DNA from: Zea mays
Lineage: Eukaryota > Streptophyta > Magnoliopsida > Poales > Poaceae
Direction of reading: 5' to 3'
Assembly: GCF_902167145.1 (NCBI RefSeq)
Contig: NC_050100.1
Location: forward strand, 144,546,439 to 144,610,438
DNA: 64,000 nucleotides
Under the pieces are notes generated by a model. It saw only the letters and a list, made by a program, of their open reading frames with translations, made no database searches and was not told the DNA's origin. The position numbers and the translations under genes were made by a program. Below are positions 10,124-21,837 of this stretch, piece by piece; positions within the stretch are counted from its first letter, which is position 1; every line of letters starts with the position of its first letter.

Positions 10124-12899
10124 TGAAGCGCCCTGATCCTTTGGGACTCAAATGTGATACAATTACTAGTCCCAGGAGGCTAGTAACCACATTCCTTACT
10201 TCAAATAGTACAGAGTTCGAATAAATGTTATTACAATACTAGAGTACAAGCTCGAGAGAGCCAAAAATACAAAGCGCAGTAGAAGATAAACTAGCCCAAG
10301 CCACAGGCAGAACTGGGTGCAGACACAGCCCCCTCAATCAAGCATAGCATAAAAGAAGTATTTAGCTGCTGAAAAACATAAATAAATCTGGGTGAATACA
10401 CTAGGTATTCTGCAAGCCCACCCTGCTCCCGTAAAGAGAAAGAGACCTATATCATACATGCTTTATATGGTGGAGTTGAAGTCACTCTTCTTTTTCTCAG
10501 AGAAAGGCACTACTTTTTAGGGTTTTCCCGAAGAAATAGAAATAACACGTTGCTTAACTACCACTGAGCTTCCCGCTCCAGTGGCACCATTTTATCTTCC
10601 AAAGGCACACTCACACATTTCCCTGTTCACGAAGGTTGTAAAAACACTAATTGTCATGCCACGCCAGACTCATCCATTCCAGTGGACACGGACTATTCGA
10701 ATAGGTTTGAACTCTATGCAGAGGTGTACACTTTACACACTAGTCTGGCTCTGCGATCTCATGGCCAATGAGACCCGAATCCGAATCTCTTTCCTTCCTC
10801 GCACGTCCTAATCTTAACGGTTATACCGGAAGGAGTCAGGCCACCGCCACGTCCAAACCGGACAAAACATTCCCCCTCCTTATTCTCCCGGTGCTCCCCA
10901 GCCTTCATAACCCTGGGGTTGGACCGTACGAGTTCAGATCGAGTGACTGCCCACATAGCCTCGAGCGGTTGTACTTTTCATGAGTACAGGTAGTGAAGGA
11001 TGACAAACCAGTCCTTATCTGAGGGGACAATCCTTCTGCTCACACCTAAACCAGCTGAGCCATCACCTTAGGCCCTCCCCTAAACCAGGGAGTCCCTGAT
11101 CATCCCACTCACCAGGTGATGATGGTGAATACCCTTCATCGCACACTTTTTGAAAACATCATTTGGTCAAAACCACTGCCCCTTTTTCCCATCCCATATT
11201 TTGTGCTCAAAAGATGTTTGTTAATGCGGGGCTATCTCTCTGCTCACAATGCAATCATTCCATCCCTTAATCCCGGCTTAGGTAGTGGTAGAGAGAATAG
11301 GTAAATTATGCATCAAAGGAAGGATGGACTTGCCTTCGTCGAAGCTTTCCTGGCACAAAAGATTTATCTCGTAGGGGTCGGGTTCATGCCCTTCTTTTGG
11401 AGCTATAAATTTCGGAGGATCGGACAGATAAGGAACAATACATCAATCATGGTGACTTAGTGGGGTGTGCCAATTATTATACTTTATTATTTTTGTGCCC
11501 TTTAATTTATTTAAACTAATTTTGGTGCATAAAATATCAGCATATAAATATATATGTGAAAATGGGAAAAAGAAATGGGAAAGGAAAAAGAAAAGGAAAT
11601 CCAGGTTAACCGGGCCGGGGGGATTTCGGCCTGGTCGGGTGCGGGCGCACGGCGTCGTAGCCAAATGGGCCCATATGGCCCACGAGGAGCGGGGGACGGC
11701 ACGGCGTACGCTTGGGCGCAGGCCCACGTTCCAGAGAGGGAGAGGAGAGACAACGTCAGGGGGGAGGAGGAGAGCGGTCCGTGGCGGGGGAGAACTGGTC
11801 GCCGGTGAACTCGACGGCGGTTCCTCGCCGGTGGTCCGGTTCTGGGTGGACGGGGTGGTGGCAAAGCACGAGCGGGGGTAGGGGGTCACGGAGGTGGGGT
11901 CAATTTGACCGGTGGAGGCCTAGTGTGGCCGGTCCACGACGGGTGGCAGGCGCTCGTGGCGGTGAAGTCGCCGGCTAGGCCACTGGGCGTAATAGGCGAC
12001 GAGCAGGTGTGCGCTAGGCTTGTGACAGAGCGATGGACCTTAAGAGCTAGAGCAATTTGATCATACGCCACTATAGAGAGGAGGACGGAGCTCACCGGAG
12101 AGGGGAGGGACGACGGCGCCGAGCTCGATTGGGCCCGAGGGAGGGAGGCGGAGTGGCTGAGGCCTAGTGTGGTGGAACAAGGGGCTCGGGGCGGTCCTTT
12201 TATAGGTGGCCGGGGAGGGGGAAGGGAGGAGGAGTGGCGAGCACCGGTGAGCTCACCATGACAGTGGTGATGGCACAAAATGGCGACGGGACGGCTCGGG
12301 CAGGCGGGGGGTGAGGGGACGGCTCGGGCACATTGTGCGGGGCGCATGGCGCCAACCGGGCTGGTGAGCGCGTTAATGGCGAGGGGATGGGGCGGACAGT
12401 GGTCGGCGGTGAACGCGCCGGTGGCCTGGTCAAGAGCGAGGGGAGGGAGAAGCTGACAGGCAGGGTTGGGCTGCCAGCGGGAGCGGCGCGTGGGAGGGGA
12501 GCGCGGCTGACGGGTGGGGCCGGGGTGTCTGACGCGGGCGCGGGCGCGCGATTCTGGGCTGCTTGGGCCGCGGGAGGGAGAGGGGGGAGGGGCGGGCGTG
12601 CGAGAGGGGGGGTGGCTTGGGCCGAAAGCGGCCCAGTCGAGGGGGGGTTTCTTTCTCCTTTTTCTTTTTTTCTATTTCTTAATCCTATTTTCTATTTCTA
12701 ATTCTTTTATCTCCTTTTCTCTTGAACATATAATTAGCTAAATAATATTAGGTGCTAAAAATAATCTATGTGAGGTGCTTCTAACAATCAAAGTGTATGC
12801 ATATGATGAGATGACCTATGGGATGGAGTTTAGGGAGAGATAAAAAAGGGTTAGGAGATTAGAGTTCCAAACCTTGGGTTGAAATTTTGGGATGTTACA
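10124..12899 (-). repeat. 5' LTR of element 1
   Basis: Second copy of the LTR of about 2.8 kb, ending in GATGTTACA at 12891-12899 and followed by the target duplication. TATA box on the minus strand at 12196-12206 (CCTATAAAAGG). Compared with the 3' LTR it has scattered substitutions and a few small indels, for example about 20 bp missing near 11427. The GC-rich part again gives long but spurious open frames. Confidence 0.92.
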
Positions 12900-13880
12900 G
12901 AAGGTTATCAGCACTCTGTCGAAGAGTGTTGGCTTCCCGAAGCTTGAAGCTGACATCAGTCGCTACCGACGACAGCATATCGTCGGTAGTTTATTCTATT
13001 ATAATTTCAAGGTAAAATTTTTTCATTCAGCTTTTCATTGTTTTACGATGAAGGTGATTGTTGATGAAGGTTATTTTGCACAGAGTATGCTACTAAGTAA
13101 AGCCTTAAGGATGCAACAGGACCTCAAAGATAAGAAAAATGAGGTTATAATTGAAGGCTTGGAAAGCAAAATTAAAGATCATGAAGCTGCTCTTGAAAAC
13201 AAAGATTTTGTTCTTCAAACGATGGAGGGTTCACTGGCAGAAGCCCAAGCCGAGATTGTCAGATTAAACAGTGAACTCCTCCTGAATCATAAAACTTCAA
13301 GCAAGAAAAGAAGAATCTCGATACGAAGCTTAAAACCGAAGTCGAAAAGAGTTCAAATTTGCAAAAATTCTTGAAAGAGCTTCAAGACAAATGCCTAAGC
13401 TTCGGCAACCGGTGCGTGCAACGGCTGAAGCAGGTCTTCAACTCAGTTGGAGCCAGTTCCGAAAAATTTGAACCTTCGATTGAAGACCTGCCAGGCACCT
13501 TCGAACATATTGAGGGTGAAGTTGATGCACTTGATGAAGTTATAGCTGGGCACGGTGACTTCTGTGCCCCTGCTAGCTTCTCGGGGCACAGCTGTTGCCT
13601 TCATGAAGACTGGTTGCACGCATGGGAAGATCGTGAACAGGCCAAACTTCAGCCTATCACTAGCGGATTTAACTGACATCCCTAGTCTATCCCGAAGCAT
13701 TGGAAATATATTCATAACTCAAATCTGGACGAAGGGTGGACGAGACTTAGCTGGTGACGAAGCTCAAAGTCATCTCAAGCCGGTAATACACTTGTACCTA
13801 TTGCTTACCTTGTCCTTGAGATTTGTGTTTACCTTATACCGCTTTGTTATGTACAGGATGCTGAAGCTGAAGAGCAATGA
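12900..13880 (+). pseudogene. Antisense accessory gene of element A, downstream part with two introns
   Basis: This continues the frame left at 1748. After IVGSLFYYNFK comes a GT-AG intron (13012-13083, 72 bp, phase 0). The coding sequence resumes as SMLLSKALRMQQD and a coiled-coil stretch (heptad-like ESKIKDHEAALENKD). Two frameshifts follow (near 13330 and 13560). A conserved block GDFCA, then IWTKGGRDLAGDEA, leads to a second intron (13783-13856, phase 0) and a short last exon DAEAEEQ with a TGA at 13878-13880. The same blocks are found in elements B and D. The gene is opposite to gag-pol of A and ends before the tandem array. Function unknown; the product is probably a nuclear or coiled-coil protein, which is a guess. 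Confidence 0.7.
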
Positions 13881-14309
13881 TCCGAAGCTTGACGGATAGT
13901 GATGAAGTGATGAAGCTGAAGACACTGCTGCGAAACAGCTCTAGAGAAATTTTTGAATTAACCTTGTAAAAGATACTGTAATTTAGGAATCAAACACTAC
14001 TCTGTAAATTTGTCCATACCTTGTAATATATTTTTACCTTTCCATCCATGTATGAACTGCTTTGATGTGGACGAAACTTATATTTTTTGAGCCGAAGGCG
14101 AAAAACACCTTCCCTTCTTTTCGTAAACAACGAAGAGTAAATTTGCTTCTTTTGTACTCATCGAAGCCTTGTCATTAGAGTCGAAGCAACTGTCTGTACA
14201 CTATGATATGATGATGATCCTACGAATGTCTAAATGAATGTGTATGAATGCAATGAATGATGTGATGTAATGTGCAAATGAATGTCCAAACACACGCTTA
14301 CGAAGCCAC

Positions 14310-14640
14310 ACCTAGAATCTGCATCCCCTTAGGAACGACTTTGGAGTCTTCTTCACCGTTTATTTTTTGGTGTTCACCATTGACTTTTCGGTGTAAGTTA
14401 TGCATCCCCTTAGGAACGTCTTTTGAACTTCTTCGCCTTCTATTTCGGCGGTATAAGTTCTTCATCCCCTTAGGAACGTCTTTTGAACTTCTTCGCCTTA
14501 TATTTCGGCGGTATTTGGCTCTACATTCCCTTAGGAACGACTTTTGAGCAGAAAACTTACGCTGCGCTCCCTTGGGAACGACTTTTTGTAGCTTCGTCAT
14601 GCTCTGCATCCCCTTAGGGACGACTTTTCAGCTTCTCCCT
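14310..14640 (-). repeat. Tandem array between pol and antisense gene of element A
   Basis: About six units of 42-80 bp. Each holds, on the minus strand, AAGTCGTTCCTAAGGGGATG or a near match, with linkers such as CTTCGCCTTATATTTCGGCG (plus strand). The same core is found in the arrays of B and D in the same orientation relative to pol. The bordering 13900-14310 region has AT-rich ATGAATGCAATG repeats and no gene. Confidence 0.85.
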
Positions 14641-14831
14641 GGTTTTTTTCTTTTTCTGCACTGGATGGTGCATGCTCAGATTTTACATTTTACATTCTTT
14701 TGGGGGATTTTGCTCTCGTAGAGCCGAATAAGAAAAGAAAAATTACAAGCTATGGTCCCATTAAAAACCTTTCTCCCCCTTTGGAAAGGAAAAGGGTGCC
14801 ATAGGAAAAAATGAAAAAAAATTACATCAAA

Positions 14832-17800
14832 TTACACATAATATCGTCGAAGCTCATCCGCATTCCAAGATCTAGGAATGTCGTTGCCGTCCATATCCTT
14901 CAATCTGTAAGAACCGGGTCTTGACGAAGATACCACCAGAAAAGGTCCTTCCCATTTCAGCTGTAGTTTGCCTACTGTGTCCGGATTAGCCACTCTCCGA
15001 AGCACCAAATGCCCTGGCTTAATATTTTTCAATCGAACTTTTCTATCGCGCCATTTTATTGTTTCGGCTTGATATTTATTGATATTCTCCATAGCCTGAA
15101 GTCTGTACCCTTCTATTGTATCTTTTGCCACGTGATAATCAGCTTCGTCTTCTGTCGAAGCTGCTGTTCTTATTGACCCCGCTTTAGCTTCTTCTGGGGT
15201 TATAGCTTCGTCACCAAATAATAATTTGAATGGTGTAAAACCTGTTGATCTTGATATGGTTGTATTGTGGCTCCACACCACTTTAATCAACTCATCTGGC
15301 CACTTTCCTCTAGGCTGATGGAAGATTAGCTTCATTATTCCCGTCATTATAATGCCATTTGCTCTTTCGACCAACCCGTTTGACTCCGGATGCCTAACTG
15401 ATGCAAAATGAATCTTCGTGTCAATCTGATCACAGAAATCCTTGAAAGTTTCGGCATCAAACTGTGTTCCATTGTCCACAGTTATAACCTTCGGCACGCC
15501 GAAGCGACAAACAATATTTTGCCAGAAGAATTTCTGGACTGTAACTGAAGTTATTGTAGCCAAAGGCTTCGCTTCAATCCACTTAGAAAAATATTCTACG
15601 GCCACCACAACATATCTCAAATTGCCTTGCGCTGGTGGAAGTGGGTCTAACAAATCTAGGCCCCATCTTTGCAATGGTCAGATGGGCTGTATTAACTAAG
15701 TGAGAGATGAAGGTTGTTTCTAGTCTCTTGCACATTTTTGACAATTTTCACATTTTTGAACTAACTCTACTGCATCCGAAGCTGCCTTCGGCCAGTAGAA
15801 TCCTTGTCTAAACACCTTTCCCAGCAATGGCCTAGACCCAATATGAGATCCACACAGACATGCCTGTATCTCCTTCATTAATTCAATACCTTCAGCTCTT
15901 GATAAACACTTGAGAAGTGGAGAACAGACTCCATGTTTATATAATTCCCCTTCTATTATTACATACGGTCTCGTCCTTGCTTCCATTCTCTTATTATAAG
16001 CTTCATCATCCAAAAGACAATTACCTTGGAGGAAGGGTATGATTTCAGTCCTCCAATCTTCACTATGTATTGGGGAAATTGTAAGCACTGCTCTCTCCAT
16101 GAGTTCAACCGAAGGTGCCTTTATTGTTTGAAAAAATACATCCGAAGGTAAAGGGAGCCCATGAGCCGCTGATTTGGCTAGCAAATCTGCATGCTCATTT
16201 TCCCCTCTTGGAATATTCTTGACGGTAAACCCTTCGAAAGAAGCCTCCAATCTTCGAACTGTATCCAGATATTTTTCAAGCTTCGGATCTCTTGCTTTGC
16301 TGCTTTTGTCCACATGGCCAGAAATGACATGAGAATCAGTTTTTAGGATGACCCTTCTTATTCCCATTGCCCTTAACTTCCGAAGCCCCAAAAGGAGTGC
16401 TTCGTATTCAGCAATATTATTTGTACAACTAAAATCAAGTTTGGTTGCATCACATGTTCTGACTTTCGAAGGTGCTACTAAGACAGCAGCCGCTCCTGCA
16501 CCGAAGGTTCCCCAAGAACCATCACAGAACATTGTCCAAGCTTCGACATCTTTATTTATTTCTTCTTCCTGAGCCCCTAGCGTCCAATCAGCGATGAAGT
16601 CTGCTAATGCCTGGGACTGAATTGAAGATATATGCACATAGTCAATAGCAAATTCATTTAGCTCCGCAGCCCATTTTCTAATTCTTCCAGTAGCTTCTCT
16701 GTTCCTCATTATGTCCTTCAGAGGTTGTGACGAAGGCACAATTATGTGGTATGCTTGAAAATAATGCTGAAGCTTCCTGGAGGCCATTAACATAGCATAC
16801 AATACCTTCTACAATTCTGTATAATTTTTCTTTGATAGACTTAAAACTTCAGAGATGAAGTACACTGGAGCTTGCTTTTTGACTTGGCCATCTAGCTTCT
16901 CCTGTACCAGCGCCACACTTACTGCAGAATGCGAAGCCGCCACATATAAGAGCAATGGAGCCCCTGGTGCAGGTGGAGTTAATGTTGTTAAATCAATCAA
17001 ATATTGTTTCAGCTCTTCGAAGGCTTTTTGGTTAACCGGTCCCCATTGGAAAACTTCGGCTGACTTTAGTATTTCAAAGAATGGCAAATTTCTTTCTGCT
17101 GATCTAGATATGAATCTATTTAATGCTGCGAGTCTCACTGCCAGCGTTGGGCCCCCTTCTTTGTGCTTGGTGGCTCCATCCGAAGAATAGCTTTGATCTT
17201 GCTTGGGTTGGCTTCAATTCCCTTCGTTGACACTAAACAGCCAAGGAACTTGCCCTCTTCACCCCGAAAACACACTTTTCTGGATTTAACTTTAGGCTAG
17301 CTTGCCTGAAATTGGCGAATGTCTCTTGCAAATCAGCAATGTGATTTTCTTGCTTCGTGCTTTTAATTATGATATCATCAACATAGATCAGCACATTCCT
17401 ACCTATTTGAGAATGAAGGACTCTAGCTGTCATTTTGCTGAAACTTCCTCCAGCATTCTTAAGCCCCTCAGGCATCCGAAGATAGCAATATGTACCACTG
17501 GGGGTTATGAAGCTAGTCTTCGGCTCATCTTCCTTCTTCATCCAGATTTGGTGGTAGCCTGAGTAACAATCTAGTAGACTCATGAGCTCTGACGAAGCTG
17601 TTGCATCTTCTAGAGAATCTATTCTTGGCAATGGAAACTCATCCTTTGGACAAGCCTTGTTAAGATCTACAAAATCAATGCACATTCTCCATTTATCGTT
17701 GGCCTTCTTCACCATAACAGTGTTGGCTAACCACTCTGGGTATTTCACCTCTCTGATGACGCAAGCACTAAGAAGCCTCTTTACTTCGTTCCGAGCACCT

Positions 17801-18819
17801 TCAGCTTTGCCGTCAGACATTTTCCGAAGCCTTTGTTTTCTCGGCCTAAAGGATGGATCCACATTGAGTGAATGTTTAATGACATCTCTGTTGACACCAC
17901 AAAGATCATTGGCTGACCAAGCAAAGACATCTTTGTTGTTGAATAGGAATCTTATCAAATTCTTCTCCTGCTCTTCAGATAGTTGAGACCCCAGCAGTAC
18001 CTTTTGCTCTGCTATATCTTCACATAGAAGCATAGGCTTCGGCTGATCCACCGAAGCAGCCTTCTCTCTTTTGTATCTATATAGCTCACAGGCTTTGGTT
18101 CCATCTATATTATGGATTGCTTTTGAATCTGTCCAGTTTCCTTCGGCCTTTCTGGCAGCTTCTTGACTCCCATGAACAACAATGGGCCCTTGTTCCGAAG
18201 GTATCTTCATGCATAGATATGTTGGATGAAGTATTGCTTCGAAAGCATTAAGTGTTCCACAACCAATGACTGCATTATAGGGGTACTCCATGTCAACAAT
18301 GTCAAAGACAACCTGTTCGGTCCTTGTGTTATGAACAAAGCCGAAGGTCACTAGCATTGTGATTTTGTTGAGTGCTACAATCTGCCTTCCTCCGAAGCCA
18401 CATAGAGGATGTGTAGCACCATGAATCTTATCCTCTGGTTCTTGCATCTGTCTGAAGGCCTTAGCAAATATGATATCCACTGCGCTGCCTGTATCAACCA
18501 GAACATTATAGACCAGAAATCCCTTGATGACACAAGATATGACCATAGCATCATTGTGAGGGTAATCTTTGAGCTGAAGATCCTCCTAGGAGAAGGTGAT
18601 TGGGATGTGGGACCATTTTGACTTAATGAAGGGTCCCAGCACCCCAACATGATGTACCCTTCTCTGTGCTTCCTTCTTCTGCTTCTTGTTAGCCGTCTCT
18701 GAGCTTGAGCCGCCTGTTATCGGGAGTACCAACTTCGTAGCCGAAGGTGCTTCGACATGATTGTTGAACGAAGCCATCAGCTCGAAAGTGGAAGTGAGTT
18801 CACCGGAGGTGGGCGCCAA
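14832..18819 (-). pseudogene. Element A: gag-less pol polyprotein with dual RNase H
   Basis: The frame starts just after the primer site (likely Met at about 18777, MASFNNHVEAP) and after about 20 residues reaches the ITGGSS block that in D lies just before protease. Gag capsid and zinc knuckle are therefore absent. Protease has VLVDTGSAVDI. RT has LIYVDDIII. The first RNase H is followed by a second, archaeal-like RNase H (FCDGSWG, EYEALLLGLRKL, KTDSHV, ENEHADLLAKSA), a known mark of Tat elements. Integrase has CENCQKC, VDNGTQF and HPESNGLVERANG with D, D and E present, although the first His of the HHCC domain appears lost. Breaks are a stop at 18584, a frameshift at about 17160-17240, and stops at about 16806, 15717 and 15690. 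Otherwise it is well preserved to the TAA at 14832. Confidence 0.9.
18802..18818 (-). other. Primer-binding site of element A
   Basis: The minus strand reads TGGCGCCCACCTCCGGT, one base inside the 5' LTR. This TGGCGCCCACC form is usual for Tat and Athila elements; element D has a near-identical site. Confidence 0.85.
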
Positions 18820-19431
18820 TGTTGGGGACTTGTTCTCAAATGCTATGAATTAAGAGCAAGGCAACACAAGAATAGGTTAATGGTTAATGTCCTTCGTCCT
18901 TCGAAGCATTATTTCCCTAAGGATATAACGATCTTTGGACGAAGGTTGTGAAGGACATACCTTCATCATCACAGTATAAATCAATGAAAGACGAAGCATA
19001 TGAATCATGAAAAATAACATGAATAATCATATGACATCATAAAATATCTTTTATTATATGATCATGAATGAATAAGAACAACATAAGATTACATTTGTAC
19101 CTTTGGCTTGATAGAAGGTAAGAGTACTAGCGTGACGCGCGAGTGAATACCAATCAGTGTGCACAGTACGGGGGTACTGTTCATCTATTTATAGGCACAG
19201 GGCGCAGCCTGTGTGGATTTACATTCATGTCCTTTATAACTGGTTACAATCATGACACATATTACCATGGGCCGATCGGTCTTTTCATCTTTAAGTCGGT
19301 GCAACCCTTCGTCCCAAGGCGTGTCACTATGCCGAAGCTCCCTGGATGGTAGCTTCGGTGTTGCTTCTGTGTTGATCTTCCGAAGGTATTTCTTCTCACA
19401 GGACCTTCGACGATGAAGCAGACCCCCAACA
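18820..19431 (-). repeat. 5' LTR of element A
   Basis: 612 bp with inverted ends TGTTGGGG and CCCCAACA. A TATA box lies on the minus strand (TATAAATA, 19186-19193) in the context GCCTATAAATAGATGAACAG. That context recurs in the LTR of element B at 35200, which has the opposite orientation, so the two are one family. Confidence 0.9.
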
Positions 19432-19660
19432 CCACCTAAGTAAAAGGTGAAGAAGCTCCAAAGTCATTCCAAAGGGGATGTAGAGCTAAAATACCACCTA
19501 AGTCAAAGGTGAAGAAGCTCCAAAGTCGTTCCTAAGGGGATGCAGAGCTTAGCTCCAAAGTCGTTCCTAAGGGAATGCAGAGCTGAAATACCACCTAAGT
19601 AAAATGTGAAGAGACTCCAAAGTCATTCATAAGGGAATGCAGAGTCTTGATTTTTCTTTG
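19432..19660 (+). repeat. Tandem array of element B
   Basis: Four units with the core AAGTCGTTCCTAAGGGGATG or AAGTCATTCATAAGGGAATG on the plus strand, joined by ACCACCTAAGTAAAAGGTGA linkers. It is cut at its left side by the insertion of A. The following 19660-20200 stretch is AT-rich (CATCATATGATATTGCAT) and ends in sequence shared with A (GAAGGGAAGGTGTTTTTCGC). No gene there. Confidence 0.85.
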
Positions 19661-20199
19661 ATGATTTTTGCGTAAACATCATTTGCATCATACCATCATA
19701 TGATATTGCATAGCATCACATCATACATCATTTTGCATCGACAAAAGCAGTGGAGAAGAAGGAAAATTGCTCCTTCAAATATACCTACCAACTCATAAGA
19801 GAATGTACCAATAACACAAGATATGCCTTTGGTAGACACATTTTTATACAGGGATGGTACCTTCGTCAATAGTATTGTTATACAACAACCATGACATGAT
19901 ATTCAATATTGTCTTGGCAAAGAAGCGAAATTCTTTCTTCGTGAAGCGTGAAAAGAAGGGAAGGTGTTTTTTCGCCAGCGGCTCAAAAACAGTATGTACG
20001 AAGGTTTCACGCATCACAAAGAAATATATTACATTAATACACATACAAATATTTGATAATTGTTTCTTACAAAAACAAAAGCTATGTACAAAGACCCTAA
20101 ACTCTCAAGTATACACAACTTTAGTCTTCTTTCAAGACTTTGTCGGCAGCTTCGTTCAGCAGCTTGTCGACAGCTTCGTCAATGGCCTCGTTAGCAATT

Positions 20200-21320
20200 C
20201 TAATCATATCGAGTGCCCCCCTTCAAAGATGGATCAGTTTCAGGATCGTATGGCTCTAGAGGGGGAGAAAGCTCAGCTGCATTAAAATACAAATATCTGT
20301 TTGTACCAAAGCTACAAAAATTTATGAAGCTAAGCCATAAAGGATATACATATAAGTCTGGCGCGTTCACCAGCTTCTTCAGCTCTTTTAGCATCTTCTA
20401 AGGCATCATGAGACTCTTACTCATTTTTTCTAATGGCTTCATCAGCTATTTCTCGGCCACCCTTCAGCCATACTTCGGAATAAAACTTCCCACCTAGTGT
20501 AGTAGCATCGGCCGAAGGGTTTTTAATATCATTGGCTGAGAAGGCAAATTCTGGCTGAGCAACAGCCTTGGCATGATCATAACCAACCTTTTCTAGAATT
20601 GACACGACCCCACGGGCACCGGCAAAGGCACAAAAATCCCCTCTGTCACTAAGAATCTCTTCAAAGGCTTCGGCCTCGCCGTTAATCCACTGGATAACTC
20701 CATCGGGGGTCACCGCTGATGAATTTCAGCTCTGAAGAAAATGCACCAACTTTGGAGAAGTTGTTCTTCTAATTCTTAGCGCATTCCATAGCTACATTGT
20801 AGCAATTTTTTATAGCTTCATGAAGCTCTTCAACATTTTTCTGTACTCTTGCGCGTTCGATATTAGATATCTCGTGTTTTGTTAGCTCTACATTAAAATT
20901 TTCAGTTGCTTCGGCAATTTTCTTTTCTAACCCTTGCACTTCAGCTTGGTGCAGTTCGGCTTGAGCGGATAGCTTAGCTTCACTGGATTTCAGCCTTTTA
21001 ACCAAAGATAGCAAAATCTTGTCCTTTGCAAGAGCTTCGTTTCTCAAGCTTATAACCTCCGATCGGAGGTCTCCATGTGCTATTTGACAGCTCTCATCCT
21101 CTGCATCTTTTTGAGCCTTTAGAGCCTTGCTGAGGATTAGACCTTGCAAAATAGAAGAGCGAACAAACAATAAAAGTAAGAATTACCAAAAAATAGTTCG
21201 AAAAGTACCAAATATGAAGCCATAATGTGCAAACCTTCAAGCTATTGTAAGTGAGGCTGTCCGCAAGCTGATCCTTTGTCATAGCGGACAACCCAAGCTT
21301 CAGAAATCCCATATTGTTCA
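20200..21320 (-). pseudogene. Antisense accessory gene of element B, 3' portion
   Basis: Coding runs from the insertion point of D (21320) leftward. MGFLKLGLSAMTKDQLADSL ends at an intron (about 21143-21234) at the same place as in A and D; here the acceptor seems to have lost one base. The next exon reads GLILSKALKAQKD followed by a long coiled coil (LVKRLKSSEAKLSAQ), a stop near 20769, and the conserved GDFCAFAGARGVVSILEKVG and WLKGGREIADEA blocks. A further intron (20277-20348) leads to a last exon SELSPPLEPYDPETDPS ending at 20200. The product is of unknown function. This is the most degraded of the three copies. Confidence 0.7.
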
Positions 21321-21797
21321 TGTTGGGGCGAAGGCGAAGACACTACCCATCGCTCTAGGCCTTCGTCACCTCGCTGCACCAATGGAGGCAAGACGACCGG
21401 CGTGGCCCACCCTTCGTCCTCCTCACTGCAAGACGAAGGCCTACGACGGAGTCTCTCCATCCCACGTCCTCACCCGACCTGGAGGCCCACGTGGGATTCG
21501 GCCCACTGTAACAGGCCTCGCACGGAGAAGCATGTTATGGGCCCGATTTGTAATAGCTTTTCTGTAATGACAGTCTGTAACCCTCCCTTATGGGAATATT
21601 CTGGGGATAGTCCAGGTGCCTGAGGGCATAAACGTCCTTACATTGGGACGTTGGGCACTCGGGCACCTATAAATACCCCCGTACAGTGTCCTTTTGAGGC
21701 TGGATTAACAGAGCAATTGCCATCTCGAGTTAAACCTTGCTTGCACCCTTTCCACTCCCCCATTGGATCAACTTGCCCAGGAGAGCAAGTTCCAACA
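21321..21797 (+). repeat. 5' LTR of element D
   Basis: 477 bp from TGTTGGGGCG to TTCCAACA. TATA box TATAAATA at 21668-21675 with a likely Pol II start about 30 bp downstream. Confidence 0.93.
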
Positions 21798-21799
21798 TT

Positions 21800-21815
21800 T
21801 GGCGCCCACCGTTTG
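21800..21815 (+). other. Primer-binding site of element D
   Basis: TGGCGCCCACCGTTTG, two bases after the 5' LTR; same type as in element A. Confidence 0.85.
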
Positions 21816-21837
21816 TGCTACGAACAAACCACCCGCG

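Larger units (their letters stand above)
1749..12899 (-). mobile_element. Element 1: complete Tekay-like chromovirus (Ty3/gypsy)
   Basis: This is a full-length LTR retrotransposon of about 11.15 kb read right to left. It has two LTRs of about 2.8 kb, a 5-bp target duplication GAAGG (1744-1748 and 12900-12904), a tRNA-Met-type primer site, an accessory gene before gag, then gag, protease, RT, RNase H, integrase and a chromodomain. The integrase-chromodomain order and LTR start TGTAACATCCC fit the Tekay branch of chromoviruses. It is inserted in the antisense gene of element A. The LTRs differ by scattered, mostly transition changes, so the insertion is not recent. gag and pol carry several stops and a frameshift, so the copy is not autonomous. 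Confidence 0.92.
1540..19431 (-). mobile_element. Element A: Grande-like Tat retrotransposon, left end outside window
   Basis: Read right to left the order is 5' LTR (18820-19431), primer site, gag-less pol, tandem array, and an oppositely oriented accessory gene split by element 1 and element Z. The 3' LTR would lie left of position 1. A is inserted in the tandem array of the related element B. Its target duplication cannot be checked because one end is missing. The name Grande-like rests on LTR form (TGTTGGGG to CCCCAACA), dual RNase H and the antisense gene; I could not compare sequences. Confidence 0.8.
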
